DNA of 64,000 bases from Mesorhizobium sp. NZP2298 (GTDB taxonomy: Bacteria > Pseudomonadota > Alphaproteobacteria > Rhizobiales > Rhizobiaceae). The stretch covers positions 5,220,001 through 5,284,000 of the forward strand of contig NZ_CP033365.1 of assembly GCF_013170825.1 (NCBI RefSeq), in the 5' to 3' direction. A program made the position numbers and the translations under genes. The notes beneath the pieces were generated by a model. That model worked only from the letters and a program-made list of their open reading frames with translations, ran no database searches and was not told where the DNA came from. Of this stretch, positions 45,379 through 54,830 are shown in pieces (position 1 is the first letter of the stretch; each line of letters starts with the position of its first letter).

Positions 45379-45822
45379 TCACTCACTCTTGCTCTCCTGC
45401 CAGACGCCCTTGGCCTTCAGCCCGTCGGCCACCTCCTTGGGCATGTAGCGCTCATCATGCTTGGCCAGCACGCTGTCGGCAACAAAGACCCCGTCCGGGC
45501 CAAAAGTGCCTTCGGTGATGACGCCCTGCTCCTCGCGAAAAAGGTCGGGCAGGATGCCGGTATAGGTGACCTTGACCGATTTATGCGTGTCGGTGACGGA
45601 AAAGGCGACTGTCGCGCCCTGCCCGCGCTGGATCGTGCCTTTTTCGACCAAACCGCCGAGCCTGATGCGCTGGCCGGGCTGGACGCTGGCGGTGGTGAGG
45701 TCCGCCGGCATGTAGAAATAGGACGCCTTCTGGCCAAGCGCGTAGAAGGTCAGCCCGGTGGCGGCGCCCAGGAAAGCCAACCCACCGACGATCACCGACA
45801 ACCGTTTCTGCTTGCGTGTCAT
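45379..45822 (-). CDS. ccmE: Haem chaperone CcmE (CycJ)
   Basis: 147 residues, a periplasmic haem chaperone anchored by an N-terminal membrane helix (about 8-28). It binds haem covalently through His122 and passes it to CcmF; the context [10 protein letters not shown] gives the H-xxx-Y pattern (His122, Tyr126) of E. coli CcmE. A short soluble beta-barrel lies between. It starts 9 bases after ccmI and its stop meets the alternative ccmF start. Confidence 0.96.
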   Translation of the reverse strand: MTRKQKRLSVIVGGLAFLGAATGLTFYALGQKASYFYMPADLTTASVQPGQRIRLGGLVEKGTIQRGQGATVAFSVTDTHKSVKVTYTGILPDLFREEQGVITEGTFGPDGVFVADSVLAKHDERYMPKEVADGLKAKGVWQESKSE

Positions 45823-45830
45823 GACACGTT

Positions 45831-46970
45831 CTACTCCGTCGCCGCCAGGCCGAGCGAGGCGGCAAAGGCGGTGAATTTCTTGGCCTCGTCACTGCCGGGG
45901 CCAAAGACGGCAATGGCGCGACCCAGCGCCTCGCGCGCCTGGTTGGCCTTGCCCAGCACGACATAGGAACGAACGAGCCGCATCCATCCTTCCGGGTCAC
46001 GCGGATTTTGCCGCAGTTTTTCATCGAGGCCGGCGACCATCGTGTTGATCATGGCTTCGCGATCCTGCGGCGACATGGAGGACGCAGCGTCGACATCCGC
46101 GGCATCGGGACCTTTTGCGTCAGCGCCGGAAGCGACTTCGGGGCTGGCGGACTTGGCCAGCGCCTGCTCGACGGACCCGCGCCAAGGCGAGTCGGGCGGC
46201 AAGGTGGCCAGCATGGTTTGCCAGGCCGTGACCGCGTCCTTGTTTCGCCCCTCCTGCGCCAAGGCCATGGCCAGATAGAAGCGGGCTTTCGCGTTGGCCG
46301 GATCGAGCTTGAGCGCCGCCTCGAAGGCATCCTGGGCATCGGCGGAAACAATGCCGCCGGCCGCACCGGCGATCGCCTCGCCGAGGCCGGCCTGGCGAAC
46401 CGCGCTATCTCCGTCGAGGCGGATGGCATTGCGGTACGCCGCCACCGCCTCGGAAAAGCGCTGCATGCGCAGATAGACTGGGGCCAGCACATCCCAACCC
46501 CGGCCGTCGGAAGGATTGGCGGCAAGGTGGGCCTCGGCCCGCGCAACCAGTTCGTCGACCGAGCTGTCGGCCGGATTCTTTGTCAACCGGTCGCTGAGCG
46601 GCTGCGACGGCAAATCAGGCGAGCCAATCTGGCTGTAGAGACCCCAGCTGACCAGCGGTACAGCCAGTACGGCCACTGTCGCGACAAGTCTTGCGGAAAA
46701 AAAAGCCTGCCTGGCCGACGTCTTGCCGGCCGCATCCGCATTGTCGAGGCGAAGGATGCGGCGCGCGATTTCGGCGCGCGCCTCGGCCGCTTCGACCGGC
46801 TGGATCAAGCCGCGTGCGACATCACGGTCAAGCTCGGACAATTGATCGCGATAGACTTCCAGATCGTGATCGCCGCTCGACGACGCGCCCCTGGCGCCTC
46901 CGGCCAGCGGCAGCAGCACCGCCAGGCTCGCACCGAGCGTCAGTATCGCGGCTATGACCCAGAACAGCAT
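45831..46970 (-). CDS. ccmI: Cytochrome c biogenesis protein CcmI (CycH)
   Basis: 379 residues. An apocytochrome c chaperone with two N-terminal membrane helices (about 3-22 and 88-106) and a C-terminal TPR domain (about 150-370; [38 protein letters not shown]). The loop between the helices has [20 protein letters not shown], typical of CcmI. The start at ATG 46970 fits the first helix [15 protein letters not shown]. It is the first of four ccm genes. Confidence 0.94.
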   Translation of the reverse strand: MLFWVIAAILTLGASLAVLLPLAGGARGASSSGDHDLEVYRDQLSELDRDVARGLIQPVEAAEARAEIARRILRLDNADAAGKTSARQAFFSARLVATVAVLAVPLVSWGLYSQIGSPDLPSQPLSDRLTKNPADSSVDELVARAEAHLAANPSDGRGWDVLAPVYLRMQRFSEAVAAYRNAIRLDGDSAVRQAGLGEAIAGAAGGIVSADAQDAFEAALKLDPANAKARFYLAMALAQEGRNKDAVTAWQTMLATLPPDSPWRGSVEQALAKSASPEVASGADAKGPDAADVDAASSMSPQDREAMINTMVAGLDEKLRQNPRDPEGWMRLVRSYVVLGKANQAREALGRAIAVFGPGSDEAKKFTAFAASLGLAATE

Positions 46971-47105
46971 GGTTCTTCCAATAACGGCAGAGCCCTGCCC
47001 TGCCAACACAGGCATCCTGCGACGCTTTGACGGTCAGCGCGCCGAATGTCCTTGATCGACGTCAACCGGCCGGATTCCAACCAGAGCCGATCCGATCTTT
47101 GTTTT

Positions 47106-47153
47106 GTGCATGTCGTTGTCCCAAAATCGCTGCGCGCTTTTGGGCGACATGCA
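47106..47153. repeat. 48-bp palindromic intergenic repeat, copy 2
   Basis: Arms TGCATGTCG (47107-47115) and CGACATGCA (47145-47153) with inner arms CCCAAAA (47120-47126) and TTTTGGG (47138-47144). Lies between ccmI and the lipoprotein gene, 4 bases from that gene's stop. Confidence 0.85.
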
Positions 47154-47157
47154 GCTT

Positions 47158-47595
47158 TCAGGTCAGCGGCGTCCAGCTGCCGTCGGCGTTGCGGCAAGCG
47201 GTTCCGCGCGCCGTGACGCCGGCTCCACCCGTGAAGACGGTCTGCGTGTACTGGCGGCAGTCTTGCGAACCAACACGATAGGGTTGGGCCGGAACGACCT
47301 CGCCATAGCGGGATGCCTGATCGCCCTTCCACGCCACCTTCTGGCCGCTCGTCGTATATTCGAGCGCCTTGTATTCCGCCTCGAGAGCGCTGCGTTTTTC
47401 GGATTCACTGAGGCCGGCACCGATCGAGCCGCCAATGAGGCCGCCACCCATCGCCGAAATGATCGATTTGGTGACTTTGCCATTCGCTGGAGGCGTCGAC
47501 GCTGGTGTCGGCGCCAAGGTTGGGCCCTTGCCGCTCAAGGTGGTGCAGCCGGAGACGGCCAGGAGTGCGGAAACGAGCGCGACGCGAATCTTCAT
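47158..47595 (-). CDS. Lipoprotein, glycine-zipper surface antigen-like (RT0821/Lpp0805 type)
   Basis: 145 residues. A lipobox LAVSGC at about 14-19 gives a lipidated Cys19. A Pro/Thr/Ala-rich linker is followed by a glycine-zipper segment AMGGGLIGGSIGAGLSES and a C-terminal domain EAEYKALEYTTSGQKVAWKG ... CRNADGSW. This matches outer-membrane surface lipoproteins such as the RT0821/Lpp0805 and 17-kDa antigen families. The start ATG 47595 was chosen because the lipoprotein signal begins there. It is transcribed with ccm genes or separately; a repeat separates it from ccmI. Confidence 0.8.
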   Translation of the reverse strand: MKIRVALVSALLAVSGCTTLSGKGPTLAPTPASTPPANGKVTKSIISAMGGGLIGGSIGAGLSESEKRSALEAEYKALEYTTSGQKVAWKGDQASRYGEVVPAQPYRVGSQDCRQYTQTVFTGGAGVTARGTACRNADGSWTPLT

Positions 47596-47782
47596 GCCAA
47601 CAACCGGTTTTCTTGAATTGGAGCCTGCCATGGATGCGCCGGGGGCCGCGTCATCGGAGAAGTAGACGTGGCCATAGTATTGATATTTGTCGGAAATTTG
47701 GCCGCTGCCGGCCGCTCCGGGACCAATCGATATACCGTCATGATGTGCGCCGTCCATCGCTGCCGATCGGCCCTGAGTAGCA

Positions 47783-49231
47783 TTACTGAAGGCTCCGCAA
47801 TCGCACCACCGCCTTCAGTCCGCCCATGCCGGACCGTTCGAGCGCCAGAACGCCTCCATACTCGTTGATAAGGTCGGCGACAATGGCAAGCCCCAGACCC
47901 GTTCCCGGTTTTGTCTCGTCCAGGCGCCTTCCACGCTTCAGCGCGTCGCGCGCCTTGTCCTCGGGGATGCCCGGGCCGTCATCCTCGATGCTGATCTCGA
48001 AAAAATTGTCATCCTTGCTGGCCAAGGACACAACCGAGACCGACACGGCGCTTTTTGCCCATTTCATCGCATTTTCGAGAAGATTGCCAAGCAGTTCCTC
48101 GAGGTCCTCGCGCTCTCCGGCAAAGACGATCTCGGTGGCCGGCAGCGACAGCGACAGGCTGGTCTGCGGGTTGAGCTTCTGCAAGACCCGCACCATGCGC
48201 TGGACCAGCGGCGCCACCGGCGTGCGATAGACGACGCTGTCGCGCTGCGCAGCGACGCGGGCGCGCTGCAGGTAATGGTCAACCTGCTTCTGCATCGAGG
48301 CGGCCTGTTCGGCGATCAATTGTCCCTTGGCGCCGCCAAGTGCCCTGCCCTCGTTGAGCAGCACGGCAAGCGGCGTCTTCAGCGAATGGGCGAGATTGCC
48401 GACCTGGGTTCGCGAGCGCTCGACGATGCGTTTGTTGTTCTCGATCAAGGCGTTGGTTTCGTTGGCCAACGGTTCGATCTCGGCCGGGAAGCGGCCGTCG
48501 AGCCTCTGTGCGGTGCCTTCGCGCACCATGGCAAGTGCGTTCCTGACCCTGCGCAGCGGCTGCAAGCCGAGCAGGATAGCGATCGCGTTGATGGCGATCA
48601 TGCCGACGCCGAACAGGCTGAGATAGGTCAGCAGGCGGCGCTGAAAGGTAGCGATCTCCTGTTCGAGTTCGCTCTGGTTGCCCATGACACGAAAACGCGC
48701 GGCGCGGTTCTTGGCGTCGAGGACGAATTCGCTCTCGAACACTTCGAGCTGCTCACCGTCGATGCCTTCGGCCGCATAGCTGCGCTGGAAGCTGGCATTG
48801 AAGGGCACGTCGGCCACGCTCGGCGACGGGATCTTGCTTGTCATCGACGACGAGTGAAGGTCGCCATGCACACCTTCCGAGGCAGGCTCGACCGACCAGT
48901 ACCAGCCCGAATTCGGCTCCGAGAAGCGGAGGTCTCCAAGGTCGGGAGCACCGGTGAGCGCTCCCGTGTCGGAAATGCCGATGGAACCGATCAGGTTGAA
49001 CAGATGCGCCGACAAAAGGCTGTCGAAGCCACGCTCGCTGGCCTGGCGATAAAGCGTGGTGATCAGGGTGAAGATGACGACAAGGGTCAGGATCGCCCAT
49101 ACGGTGGAAAAGGCGATCACGCGGAACGTCAGCGAACGCGGCCACAAACGCAGCGAAAGCGGCGCCCTTGCGGTTGGTTTGATCGGTTCCGAGTTACGCC
49201 TCCGGCTCACGCATGCGGTAGCCCATGCCAC
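47783..49231 (-). CDS. feuQ: Sensor histidine kinase FeuQ-like
   Basis: 482 residues from this start. Membrane helices at about 36-58 and 202-223 enclose a periplasmic domain of about 140 residues. A HAMP-like region precedes the H-box NLAHSLKTPLAVLLNEGRAL with His282 (PhoQ-style HSLKTPL), then the ATPase motifs DDGPGIPEDKARDAL and GTGLGLAIVADLI. The gene overlaps the feuP end by 38 bases. Another possible start is GTG 49210. FeuPQ controls cyclic glucan export (ndvA) and envelope functions in Sinorhizobium; the assignment rests on sequence resemblance and gene order. Confidence 0.85.
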   Translation of the reverse strand: MAWATACVSRRRNSEPIKPTARAPLSLRLWPRSLTFRVIAFSTVWAILTLVVIFTLITTLYRQASERGFDSLLSAHLFNLIGSIGISDTGALTGAPDLGDLRFSEPNSGWYWSVEPASEGVHGDLHSSSMTSKIPSPSVADVPFNASFQRSYAAEGIDGEQLEVFESEFVLDAKNRAARFRVMGNQSELEQEIATFQRRLLTYLSLFGVGMIAINAIAILLGLQPLRRVRNALAMVREGTAQRLDGRFPAEIEPLANETNALIENNKRIVERSRTQVGNLAHSLKTPLAVLLNEGRALGGAKGQLIAEQAASMQKQVDHYLQRARVAAQRDSVVYRTPVAPLVQRMVRVLQKLNPQTSLSLSLPATEIVFAGEREDLEELLGNLLENAMKWAKSAVSVSVVSLASKDDNFFEISIEDDGPGIPEDKARDALKRGRRLDETKPGTGLGLAIVADLINEYGGVLALERSGMGGLKAVVRLRSLQ

Positions 49232-49859
49232 GCACGGTTTCGATCATGTCGATGCCCATCTTCTTTCGCAACCGCCCGACAAACACCTCGATGGTGTTGG
49301 AATCGCGGTCGAAATCCTGGTCGTAGAGATGCTCGACCAGTTCGGTGCGCGAGACGACCTCGCCCATATGGTGCATCAGATAGGCAAGCAGGCGGAATTC
49401 GTGCGAGGTCAGCTTCAACGGCACGCCGTCGACATCGGCCTTCGATGCCTTGGTGTCGAGGCGGAGCGGCCCGCAGGTGAGTTCGGACGAGGCATGGCCG
49501 GCGGCGCGGCGGATCAGCGCCCTGACCCTCGCCAGCACCTCCTCGATATGGAACGGCTTGGTGACATAGTCGTCCGCTCCGGCATCGATGCCGGAGACCT
49601 TGTCGCTCCAGCGGTCTCGCGCCGTCAGGATCAGCACAGGCATCTTGCGGCCGCCCCGGCGCCAGCGCTCGACCACGCTGATGCCGTCCATCTGGGGCAG
49701 GCCAATGTCGAGCACGACGGCATCATAGGGTTCGGTGTCGCCGAGGAAATGGCCTTCCTCGCCGTCAAAGGCGCGGTCGACGACATAGCCGGCGTCGACC
49801 AGCGCGTCCGCTATCTGCCTGTTGAGATCCTTGTCATCCTCGACGACGAGTACGCGCAT
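49194..49859 (-). CDS. feuP: Response regulator FeuP-like
   Basis: 221 residues, OmpR/PhoB class. Receiver with VEDD at 6-9, phospho-acceptor Asp51 in VVLDIGLP and LTARDRWSDKVSGIDAGADD as in FeuP. Winged helix at about 125-217 with KLTSHEFRLLAYLMHHMGEV, SNTIEVFVGRLRKKMG and IETVRGMGYRM. Recalled FeuP proteins of Rhizobium and Sinorhizobium are nearly the same over these stretches. Gene order feuN-feuP-feuQ is preserved. It starts with ATG 49859. Confidence 0.9.
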   Translation of the reverse strand: MRVLVVEDDKDLNRQIADALVDAGYVVDRAFDGEEGHFLGDTEPYDAVVLDIGLPQMDGISVVERWRRGGRKMPVLILTARDRWSDKVSGIDAGADDYVTKPFHIEEVLARVRALIRRAAGHASSELTCGPLRLDTKASKADVDGVPLKLTSHEFRLLAYLMHHMGEVVSRTELVEHLYDQDFDRDSNTIEVFVGRLRKKMGIDMIETVRGMGYRMREPEA

Positions 49860-49963
49860 GCGGAGATCGACACCTGTTGAAGAGTTCGTTCAGATTGAAG
49901 ACTGGCAGATATAGGCCGATTCCGACGGCCTGGGAAACGTGGCCCGTAAGATGGAGCATTGGG

Positions 49964-50263
49964 TCAGTTTTGCGGGACGATAATCTCGGAACGGCGCGGA
50001 CGCTGTCCGTCCTTGCCTGGCACCAGCACGACGATAACGCAGACCGGCTGGCCTCCGCGTGTCGACTGTGAGGCCTTGGCCAGCGTTCCGCCATTCTGCT
50101 CTGCCACCTGCTGGCCGATCGCGTAGCAGTCGGACGCAGCCAGGACGATCGAGCTGCTCTGGTCTGGCGCGATCACCGGCATCGCCATCGCCTGCGACGC
50201 GAGCAGCCCGGCAGCACTGAGCGCCAGGGTCGCGGTTCGAAAGAGGGAGCGAAACGTTTTCAT
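49964..50263 (-). CDS. feuN: Small periplasmic protein, candidate FeuN (PepSY-like)
   Basis: 99 residues. Signal peptide about 1-27 (TATLALSAAGLLASQAMA-MP). The mature 70 residues contain two Cys (CYAIGQQVAEQNGGTLAKAS; PVCVIVVLVPGKDG) and a PepSY-like pattern of helix followed by strands. In Sinorhizobium, FeuN is a small periplasmic inhibitor of FeuQ encoded immediately upstream of feuP; here this gene sits upstream of feuP in the same place, so it is the FeuN candidate. The match is by size, location, signal and fold impression, not by firm sequence identity. Confidence 0.7.
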   Translation of the reverse strand: MKTFRSLFRTATLALSAAGLLASQAMAMPVIAPDQSSSIVLAASDCYAIGQQVAEQNGGTLAKASQSTRGGQPVCVIVVLVPGKDGQRPRRSEIIVPQN

Positions 50264-50437
50264 GGTCGGCGTTGTAACGCATCTGTGCTGAACGTGAAAT
50301 GAACAGTGATCGACACGAAAATCATTCCCGCTAGTCCCCCTGAAACGCGAGATGCCCGATGGTGATTTCGACGCCCCAACCCGACGAAATCCCGGAAATG
50401 CCAGTCTAGACTCCGTTTTGGTCAGTTTGGAAGCGTA

Positions 50438-50851
50438 TCAGGCATTTTCCTGCGTCAGCGCACGAAACCGCAGCAGCCCGTGATGTACAAGGAGATCTTC
50501 GTCGTAACGGGCCTCGGTGAATTCGAGCGACAGGCGTGTCTTGCCGCGCCGGCCGACAACCAGCGCGGCGTTGGCAAGGCGGGCCTTGACGGCGGCCATG
50601 ATGGCAAGGGTTTCGTCTTCACCATGAGCTTTCGACCAGACGTGCAGCGTGATCAGCTGATCATCGTTGTTCTCGGCGCCGGTGTCCCAGTCAAAGGCGC
50701 TGGTCTGGCCACAAGTCACATAAGGGAACGCGGCATTGTCGGCCGCCCTTTCGAGCAGCCCGGCGCCACCGAGCAGCGCCGACAACGACTTGTCGGTTTT
50801 GAGCCTCAGAAAAAGTGCCTGCAGCAAATCGCCGGGCGCTGTCATATTCAT
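50438..50851 (-). CDS. DUF3168 phage-tail/GTA-type protein, orphan
   Basis: 137 residues. It matches DUF3168, found in phage tail-completion proteins and in gene transfer agent clusters. Visible are the start GDLLQALFLRLKTDKSLSAL, the central LITLHVWSKAHGEDETLAI and the end VHHGLLRFRALTQENA. There is no adjacent capsid, portal or tail gene, so it is a lone relic or a stray member. A GAGG ribosome site precedes ATG 50851. Between feuN and the divergent hydratase. Confidence 0.7.
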   Translation of the reverse strand: MNMTAPGDLLQALFLRLKTDKSLSALLGGAGLLERAADNAAFPYVTCGQTSAFDWDTGAENNDDQLITLHVWSKAHGEDETLAIMAAVKARLANAALVVGRRGKTRLSLEFTEARYDEDLLVHHGLLRFRALTQENA

Positions 50852-51200
50852 TCCTCAAGCCGCTGTGCAACCGACAATGCGTTTCCAAGCCTGCCGGTTT
50901 CCCTGTGCCTTGCCAGATATAGCGTTGGCTACGGGAAAACGACGGCGATTCGTCATAAGAATTATGCATGCTGATGATCTCGAAAATACGACTTGCCGAC
51001 AATCCCGCCGATAGATGCGGAAGACCAGGACCGGGAAGCCGCGCATCAAGCATCGGCGCCGCCCGGCAGGTAGCGCATGAATTTGGTGTCCCGCTTGCCT
51101 GACCGCGCGATCTTGCCTCATATGGATGGGTCCACGATGGAATGTTCCTTGCCGGCTCTAGCCAGGCAACGGGGGCATTTTCCCGAGATTTTCGGAGCTG
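50852..51200. other. Intergenic region between DUF3168 gene and hydratase
   Basis: No gene, repeat or hairpin recognised; it separates two divergent transcription units and must contain their promoters. Confidence 0.5.
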
Positions 51201-51992
51201 ATGATGCTCGATCCAGAAAAGGCCAGAGCCGCGTCCCGGTTGCTGGTGGACCATTGGGACAAGGGCACCCGTCTCGACGCCATACCCCTCGAGTTGCGGC
51301 CGCAAACGCGGATCGACGGTTACGCCATCCAGTCGCATGTGATGGATCGCTCAGCGGCCCCGCTTTTCGGCTGGAAGATCGCAGCAACCAGCCTCGCCGG
51401 ACAAAGGCATATCAACGTCGACGGCCCGATGGCCGGGCGTCTCATCGCCGAGAAATCGGTCGAGGTTGGCGGGACCGTTTCGCTCGCGACGAGCAAGATG
51501 CGCGTGGCGGAGATCGAATTCGCCTTCCGCTTCGGCCGCCAGTTGCCGTCGCGTCCAGTACCCTATGAAATCGCCGAGGTGATGGAAGCCGTGGCGACCT
51601 TGCACCCGGCGATCGAAATACCGGACTCACGCTATGACGATTTCTGCGCCGTCGGAGCGCCGCAGCTCATAGCCGACAACGCCTGTGCCAATCTGTTTGT
51701 CATCGGCGAGGCGATAGAAGACGACTGGCGCGACGTGAATCTCGCGGAGCACCCGGTGGTCGGGTTCGTTTCCGGCAAATCCCGGCACGATGGAAAGGGC
51801 GCGGCCGTGCTGGGCGACCCTCGGATCGCGCTCACATGGATCGTCAATGAACTCTCGGGCTTGGGCATGGCACTTGAGCCGGGACAGGTGGTGATTACAG
51901 GCACCTGCGTGACGCCGATAAGCGTCGAGGCCGGCGACGAAGTGATTGGCGATTTGGGCCGGTTCGGCCGCGTGTCGGTACGGTTTATCTAG
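51201..51992 (+). CDS. 2-keto-4-pentenoate hydratase / fumarylacetoacetate hydrolase-family enzyme
   Basis: 263 residues of the FAH superfamily, hydratase subgroup. Recognisable are GYAIQSHVMDRSAAPLFGWK, the metal-binding acidic motif EIEFAFRFGRQL (two Glu around residue 108) and the terminal GQVVITGTCVTPISVEAGDE. Members hydrate 2-oxopent-4-enoate or decarboxylate similar ketoacids in aromatic or meta-cleavage pathways. It lacks the usual meta-cleavage neighbours. Its end overlaps the convergent ABC permease by 4 bases. It may belong with the guanidino/amide cluster, but that is weak inference. GGAG ribosome site. Confidence 0.85.
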   Translation: MMLDPEKARAASRLLVDHWDKGTRLDAIPLELRPQTRIDGYAIQSHVMDRSAAPLFGWKIAATSLAGQRHINVDGPMAGRLIAEKSVEVGGTVSLATSKMRVAEIEFAFRFGRQLPSRPVPYEIAEVMEAVATLHPAIEIPDSRYDDFCAVGAPQLIADNACANLFVIGEAIEDDWRDVNLAEHPVVGFVSGKSRHDGKGAAVLGDPRIALTWIVNELSGLGMALEPGQVVITGTCVTPISVEAGDEVIGDLGRFGRVSVRFI

Positions 51993-52795
51993 GCCCCGGT
52001 GCGCAACCTGACCACGAAGCTGCGCACCGCAAGCACCAGCACGGTGATGATGATCAGGATCACCGACAGGGCCGCGATCGCCGGGTCGATGTTGTCGCGC
52101 AGGCCCATCCACATCAGGCGCGGCAGCGTGATGGCATTGACCGAGGTGATGAACAAGGTAACGCCAATCTCTTCCCAAGAGAGCACGAAGGACAAAAGCG
52201 CCGCGGTGATGATGCCGAACTTGATGTTGGGCATGATGATGCGGGTGGCACGCTCCCAGACACTGGCGCCTAGTCCCCTCGCCGCAAGGTCGATGCGCCG
52301 ATCTATCTGGCTGAGCGAGACGAGGATCAGCACCGTGGCGAAGGGCACCGTCATCACCGAATGCGCCATGGCGACGCCGAGCCAGGTGTCGTAGCCGAAG
52401 AACGAGCTGAAGCCTGAGATCGAGGTCAGCAGGAAGTAGAGCGTGATTGCCGAGACCACCGGCGGCACGACCATCGGCAGCAGCACGAAACCGACCAGCG
52501 CGGCGGTGAAGCGGGGCTGGAACATCCACACACCAAGGCTGAAGCAGAGCGCCAGCACGGTGGAAATCGCGCTGCTGACGATCCCGATCCGGATTGACAG
52601 CAGGATCGACTGGATCCAGCGCGGGTCCTCGATCAGCGAGCGATAGTGGCGCAACGACAGTTCTCCGGACGGCATTGCCAGCATGCGGCTCGGCGTCAGG
52701 GACACAGGGATGACGGCCAGCAGCGGCATCAGCAGGAACAGCGCCACCAGGGCGGCGAGGATCAGCGAGACGGGCCCGGGGCGATAGGTCGGCAT
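51989..52795 (-). CDS. ABC transporter permease (PotC/spermidine-putrescine type)
   Basis: 268 residues, six membrane helices and the EAA-type loop LAARGLGASVWERATRIIMP typical of binding-protein-dependent permeases. It pairs with the permease at 52795, and starts with ATG 52795 overlapping that gene's TGA as TGATG. An upstream frame exists but is out of the family. Import of a polyamine-like, possibly guanidino, compound is suggested by homology to PotC/PotI. Confidence 0.9.
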   Translation of the reverse strand: MPTYRPGPVSLILAALVALFLLMPLLAVIPVSLTPSRMLAMPSGELSLRHYRSLIEDPRWIQSILLSIRIGIVSSAISTVLALCFSLGVWMFQPRFTAALVGFVLLPMVVPPVVSAITLYFLLTSISGFSSFFGYDTWLGVAMAHSVMTVPFATVLILVSLSQIDRRIDLAARGLGASVWERATRIIMPNIKFGIITAALLSFVLSWEEIGVTLFITSVNAITLPRLMWMGLRDNIDPAIAALSVILIIITVLVLAVRSFVVRLRTGA

Positions 52796-53628
52796 CAGAT
52801 CAACTGCTTCGGTCTGACATAGCGGAACAGCAGCGCCATCAGCGCCCCCACGAACAGCACCAGCACGACGCTGATCGCAGCCCCCAGCCCCCAATCCGGG
52901 CTCTGGAAAATCCTGAGATAGATCAGTTCGGCGATCATCACGCTGCGGCCGCCGCCGAGGATCGCCGGCGTGACGAAGAAGCCGAGCGAGAAGACGAAGA
53001 CGATCAGCGCCGAGCCTATGATGCCGGAGCGGGTCATCGGCACGAACACCGTCCAGAAGGTGCGCATGCGGCTGGATCCAAGCCCGCGTGCCGCGAGCAG
53101 CACGCGCTCGTCGAGGCTGCGCATGGCCGACGCCAGCGGAAAGACCGCGAAGGGAATGAGGAAATGCGCCATGCCGACGACGACGCCGAACTCGTTACGC
53201 ACCAGGGTCAGCGGTTCGGAGATGAAACCGATCGATTGCAGCCAGGTGTTGATCAGGCCGCGATTGGACAAAAGCGCCACCCAGCCGAAGGCGCGTGTCA
53301 GCACCGAAATCCAGAATGGCACCAAGATACAGAATTCGGCGATGAGGCGTTGCGCCGGGCTGCCGCGCACCCAGACGACCGTGATGGCATAGGCGGCGGC
53401 AACGGAAACGACCGTGACGATCGCCGCGATGCGCAGCGTGCGGATGAACACCGACTGGACCAGATCGTCGGTGAGCAACGCTTCATACTGGCCAAGCCCC
53501 GGCGTCGGCAGAGTAAAACTCCACTTCACCACGCCGAGGAACGGCCAGGCATAGGCCAGGACGAGGAACAGGAGCAGCGGCGCCATCAACAGCGCCGCGC
53601 CCATCCTGTCGGAGAGAACGCCTCTCAT
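52795..53628 (-). CDS. ABC transporter permease (PotB type)
   Basis: 277 residues with six predicted membrane helices. The EAA loop LAARGLGSSRMRTFWTVFVP is in the cytosolic segment. The N-terminus LLMAPLLLFLVLAYAWPFLG is the first helix. It pairs with the permease downstream (TGATG overlap). Operon order is ATPase (54831), binding protein (53649), this permease, second permease. Confidence 0.9.
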   Translation of the reverse strand: MRGVLSDRMGAALLMAPLLLFLVLAYAWPFLGVVKWSFTLPTPGLGQYEALLTDDLVQSVFIRTLRIAAIVTVVSVAAAYAITVVWVRGSPAQRLIAEFCILVPFWISVLTRAFGWVALLSNRGLINTWLQSIGFISEPLTLVRNEFGVVVGMAHFLIPFAVFPLASAMRSLDERVLLAARGLGSSRMRTFWTVFVPMTRSGIIGSALIVFVFSLGFFVTPAILGGGRSVMIAELIYLRIFQSPDWGLGAAISVVLVLFVGALMALLFRYVRPKQLI

Positions 53629-53648
53629 CTCAGATCAGCATCCAGCTC

Positions 53649-54761
53649 TCAGGCGGAGATGATCTTGGTGTATTCGTCGAGCGCCGCGCCGTAGTTCTTG
53701 GCGTACCACTCCATGTCGAGCGCGATCTGCTTCTTCATGTTTTCGGGATCGACCGGGTTGATGCGCTTCTTGTCGGCGGGGATCAGCGCGTCGGCCGCCG
53801 GATTGGCCGGGCCCTGGCCGAGCTTGTCGAACATGACGAGCTGCTTTTGCGGATCCTGTGCGCTGGCGATGAACTTCATCGCCGCGTCCTTGCCTCCGGG
53901 GTTGTTCTTGAGCACGGCCAGCGCGCCGGGCGAGATCAGGCCCTGGTCCCAGATGAACTTGATCTTGCCGCCGGAATCCTGCTCGATCAGCGAGGCGCGG
54001 GTGGACCAGACGATGGCCATCGAGGCCTCGCCATTGAGCAGCACGCTCTGGCTCTCTGCGCCGCCGCCCCAGTAGGCGACGACATTTTCCTTGAAGGCGG
54101 CGATCTTGTCATGCGCCCGCTTCAGGTCGAGCGGATAGAGCGACGCCGGCGCGATGCCGTCGGCCAGAAGGGCCGCTTCCCAGCTCGAAACGCCCCATTT
54201 GTAGAGCGAGCGCTTGCCGGGGAACTTCTTCACATCGAAGAAGTCGGCCATGCCTGTCGGGGCATCCTTGCCATATTTCTCGGAATCGTAGGCGATGACA
54301 TAGGAGAAGAAATAGGTCGAGGCGGCATACTCCCAGCCGAAGCCTGGCCGCATCTTCGTCTTGTCGACGATCTTGTAGTCGATCGGCTCGAGCGCACCCT
54401 GGGCACCGAGCGTGATGGCCGAGAACGGATCGACGTCGACCAGATCCCAGGTCGGCGCGCCGCTCTTGAACTGCGCCGAAATGGCGCCCTCTGTCGGGCC
54501 CGAGCCGTCCATCTTGACGGTGATGCCAGTGTCCTTGGTGAAGGCCTGGCCATAGGCCGCATCATAGGCGGTGATGGCGTCGCCGCCCCAGTTGACCAGC
54601 ACCAGTTCCTTGGCCTGGGCGAAGGCACCTGTCGAGCGCAGCAGCATCGGTGCGCCGGCGAGCACGAGAGCTGCGAGCTGCGTGAACTGGCGGCGCGAAA
54701 TCTCGCCGCGTCTGGTCCTTTCGGACAGCGTCTCGATTGCGTGTTTCTTGGTATCGTTCAT
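53649..54761 (-). CDS. ABC transporter substrate-binding protein (polyamine-like), Tat-exported
   Basis: 370 residues, SBP_bac_8-type. The N-terminus has a twin-arginine signal: ISRRQFTQLAALVLAGAPML at about 21-40, with the mature domain after about 48. It contains LVLVNWGGDAITAYDAAYGQ, VNPENM-like IDPENMKK segment (DPENMKKQIALDMEWY) and matches PotD/PotF-family binding proteins. Substrate is uncertain; polyamine-type SBPs bind cationic aliphatic compounds, fitting a guanidine compound. A Tat signal for such a protein is less usual than Sec export. Confidence 0.9.
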   Translation of the reverse strand: MNDTKKHAIETLSERTRRGEISRRQFTQLAALVLAGAPMLLRSTGAFAQAKELVLVNWGGDAITAYDAAYGQAFTKDTGITVKMDGSGPTEGAISAQFKSGAPTWDLVDVDPFSAITLGAQGALEPIDYKIVDKTKMRPGFGWEYAASTYFFSYVIAYDSEKYGKDAPTGMADFFDVKKFPGKRSLYKWGVSSWEAALLADGIAPASLYPLDLKRAHDKIAAFKENVVAYWGGGAESQSVLLNGEASMAIVWSTRASLIEQDSGGKIKFIWDQGLISPGALAVLKNNPGGKDAAMKFIASAQDPQKQLVMFDKLGQGPANPAADALIPADKKRINPVDPENMKKQIALDMEWYAKNYGAALDEYTKIISA

Positions 54762-54830
54762 GTCAGTTCCCCTTTGTTTTAGTTGATTTCAATCCGGAAG
54801 CCGGTGCGGCAGATCAAGCCGCGCCAGCGC

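Noticed and set aside
50438..50851. Prophage or complete gene transfer agent
   Set aside because: Only one phage-like gene is present; structural genes are absent around it.
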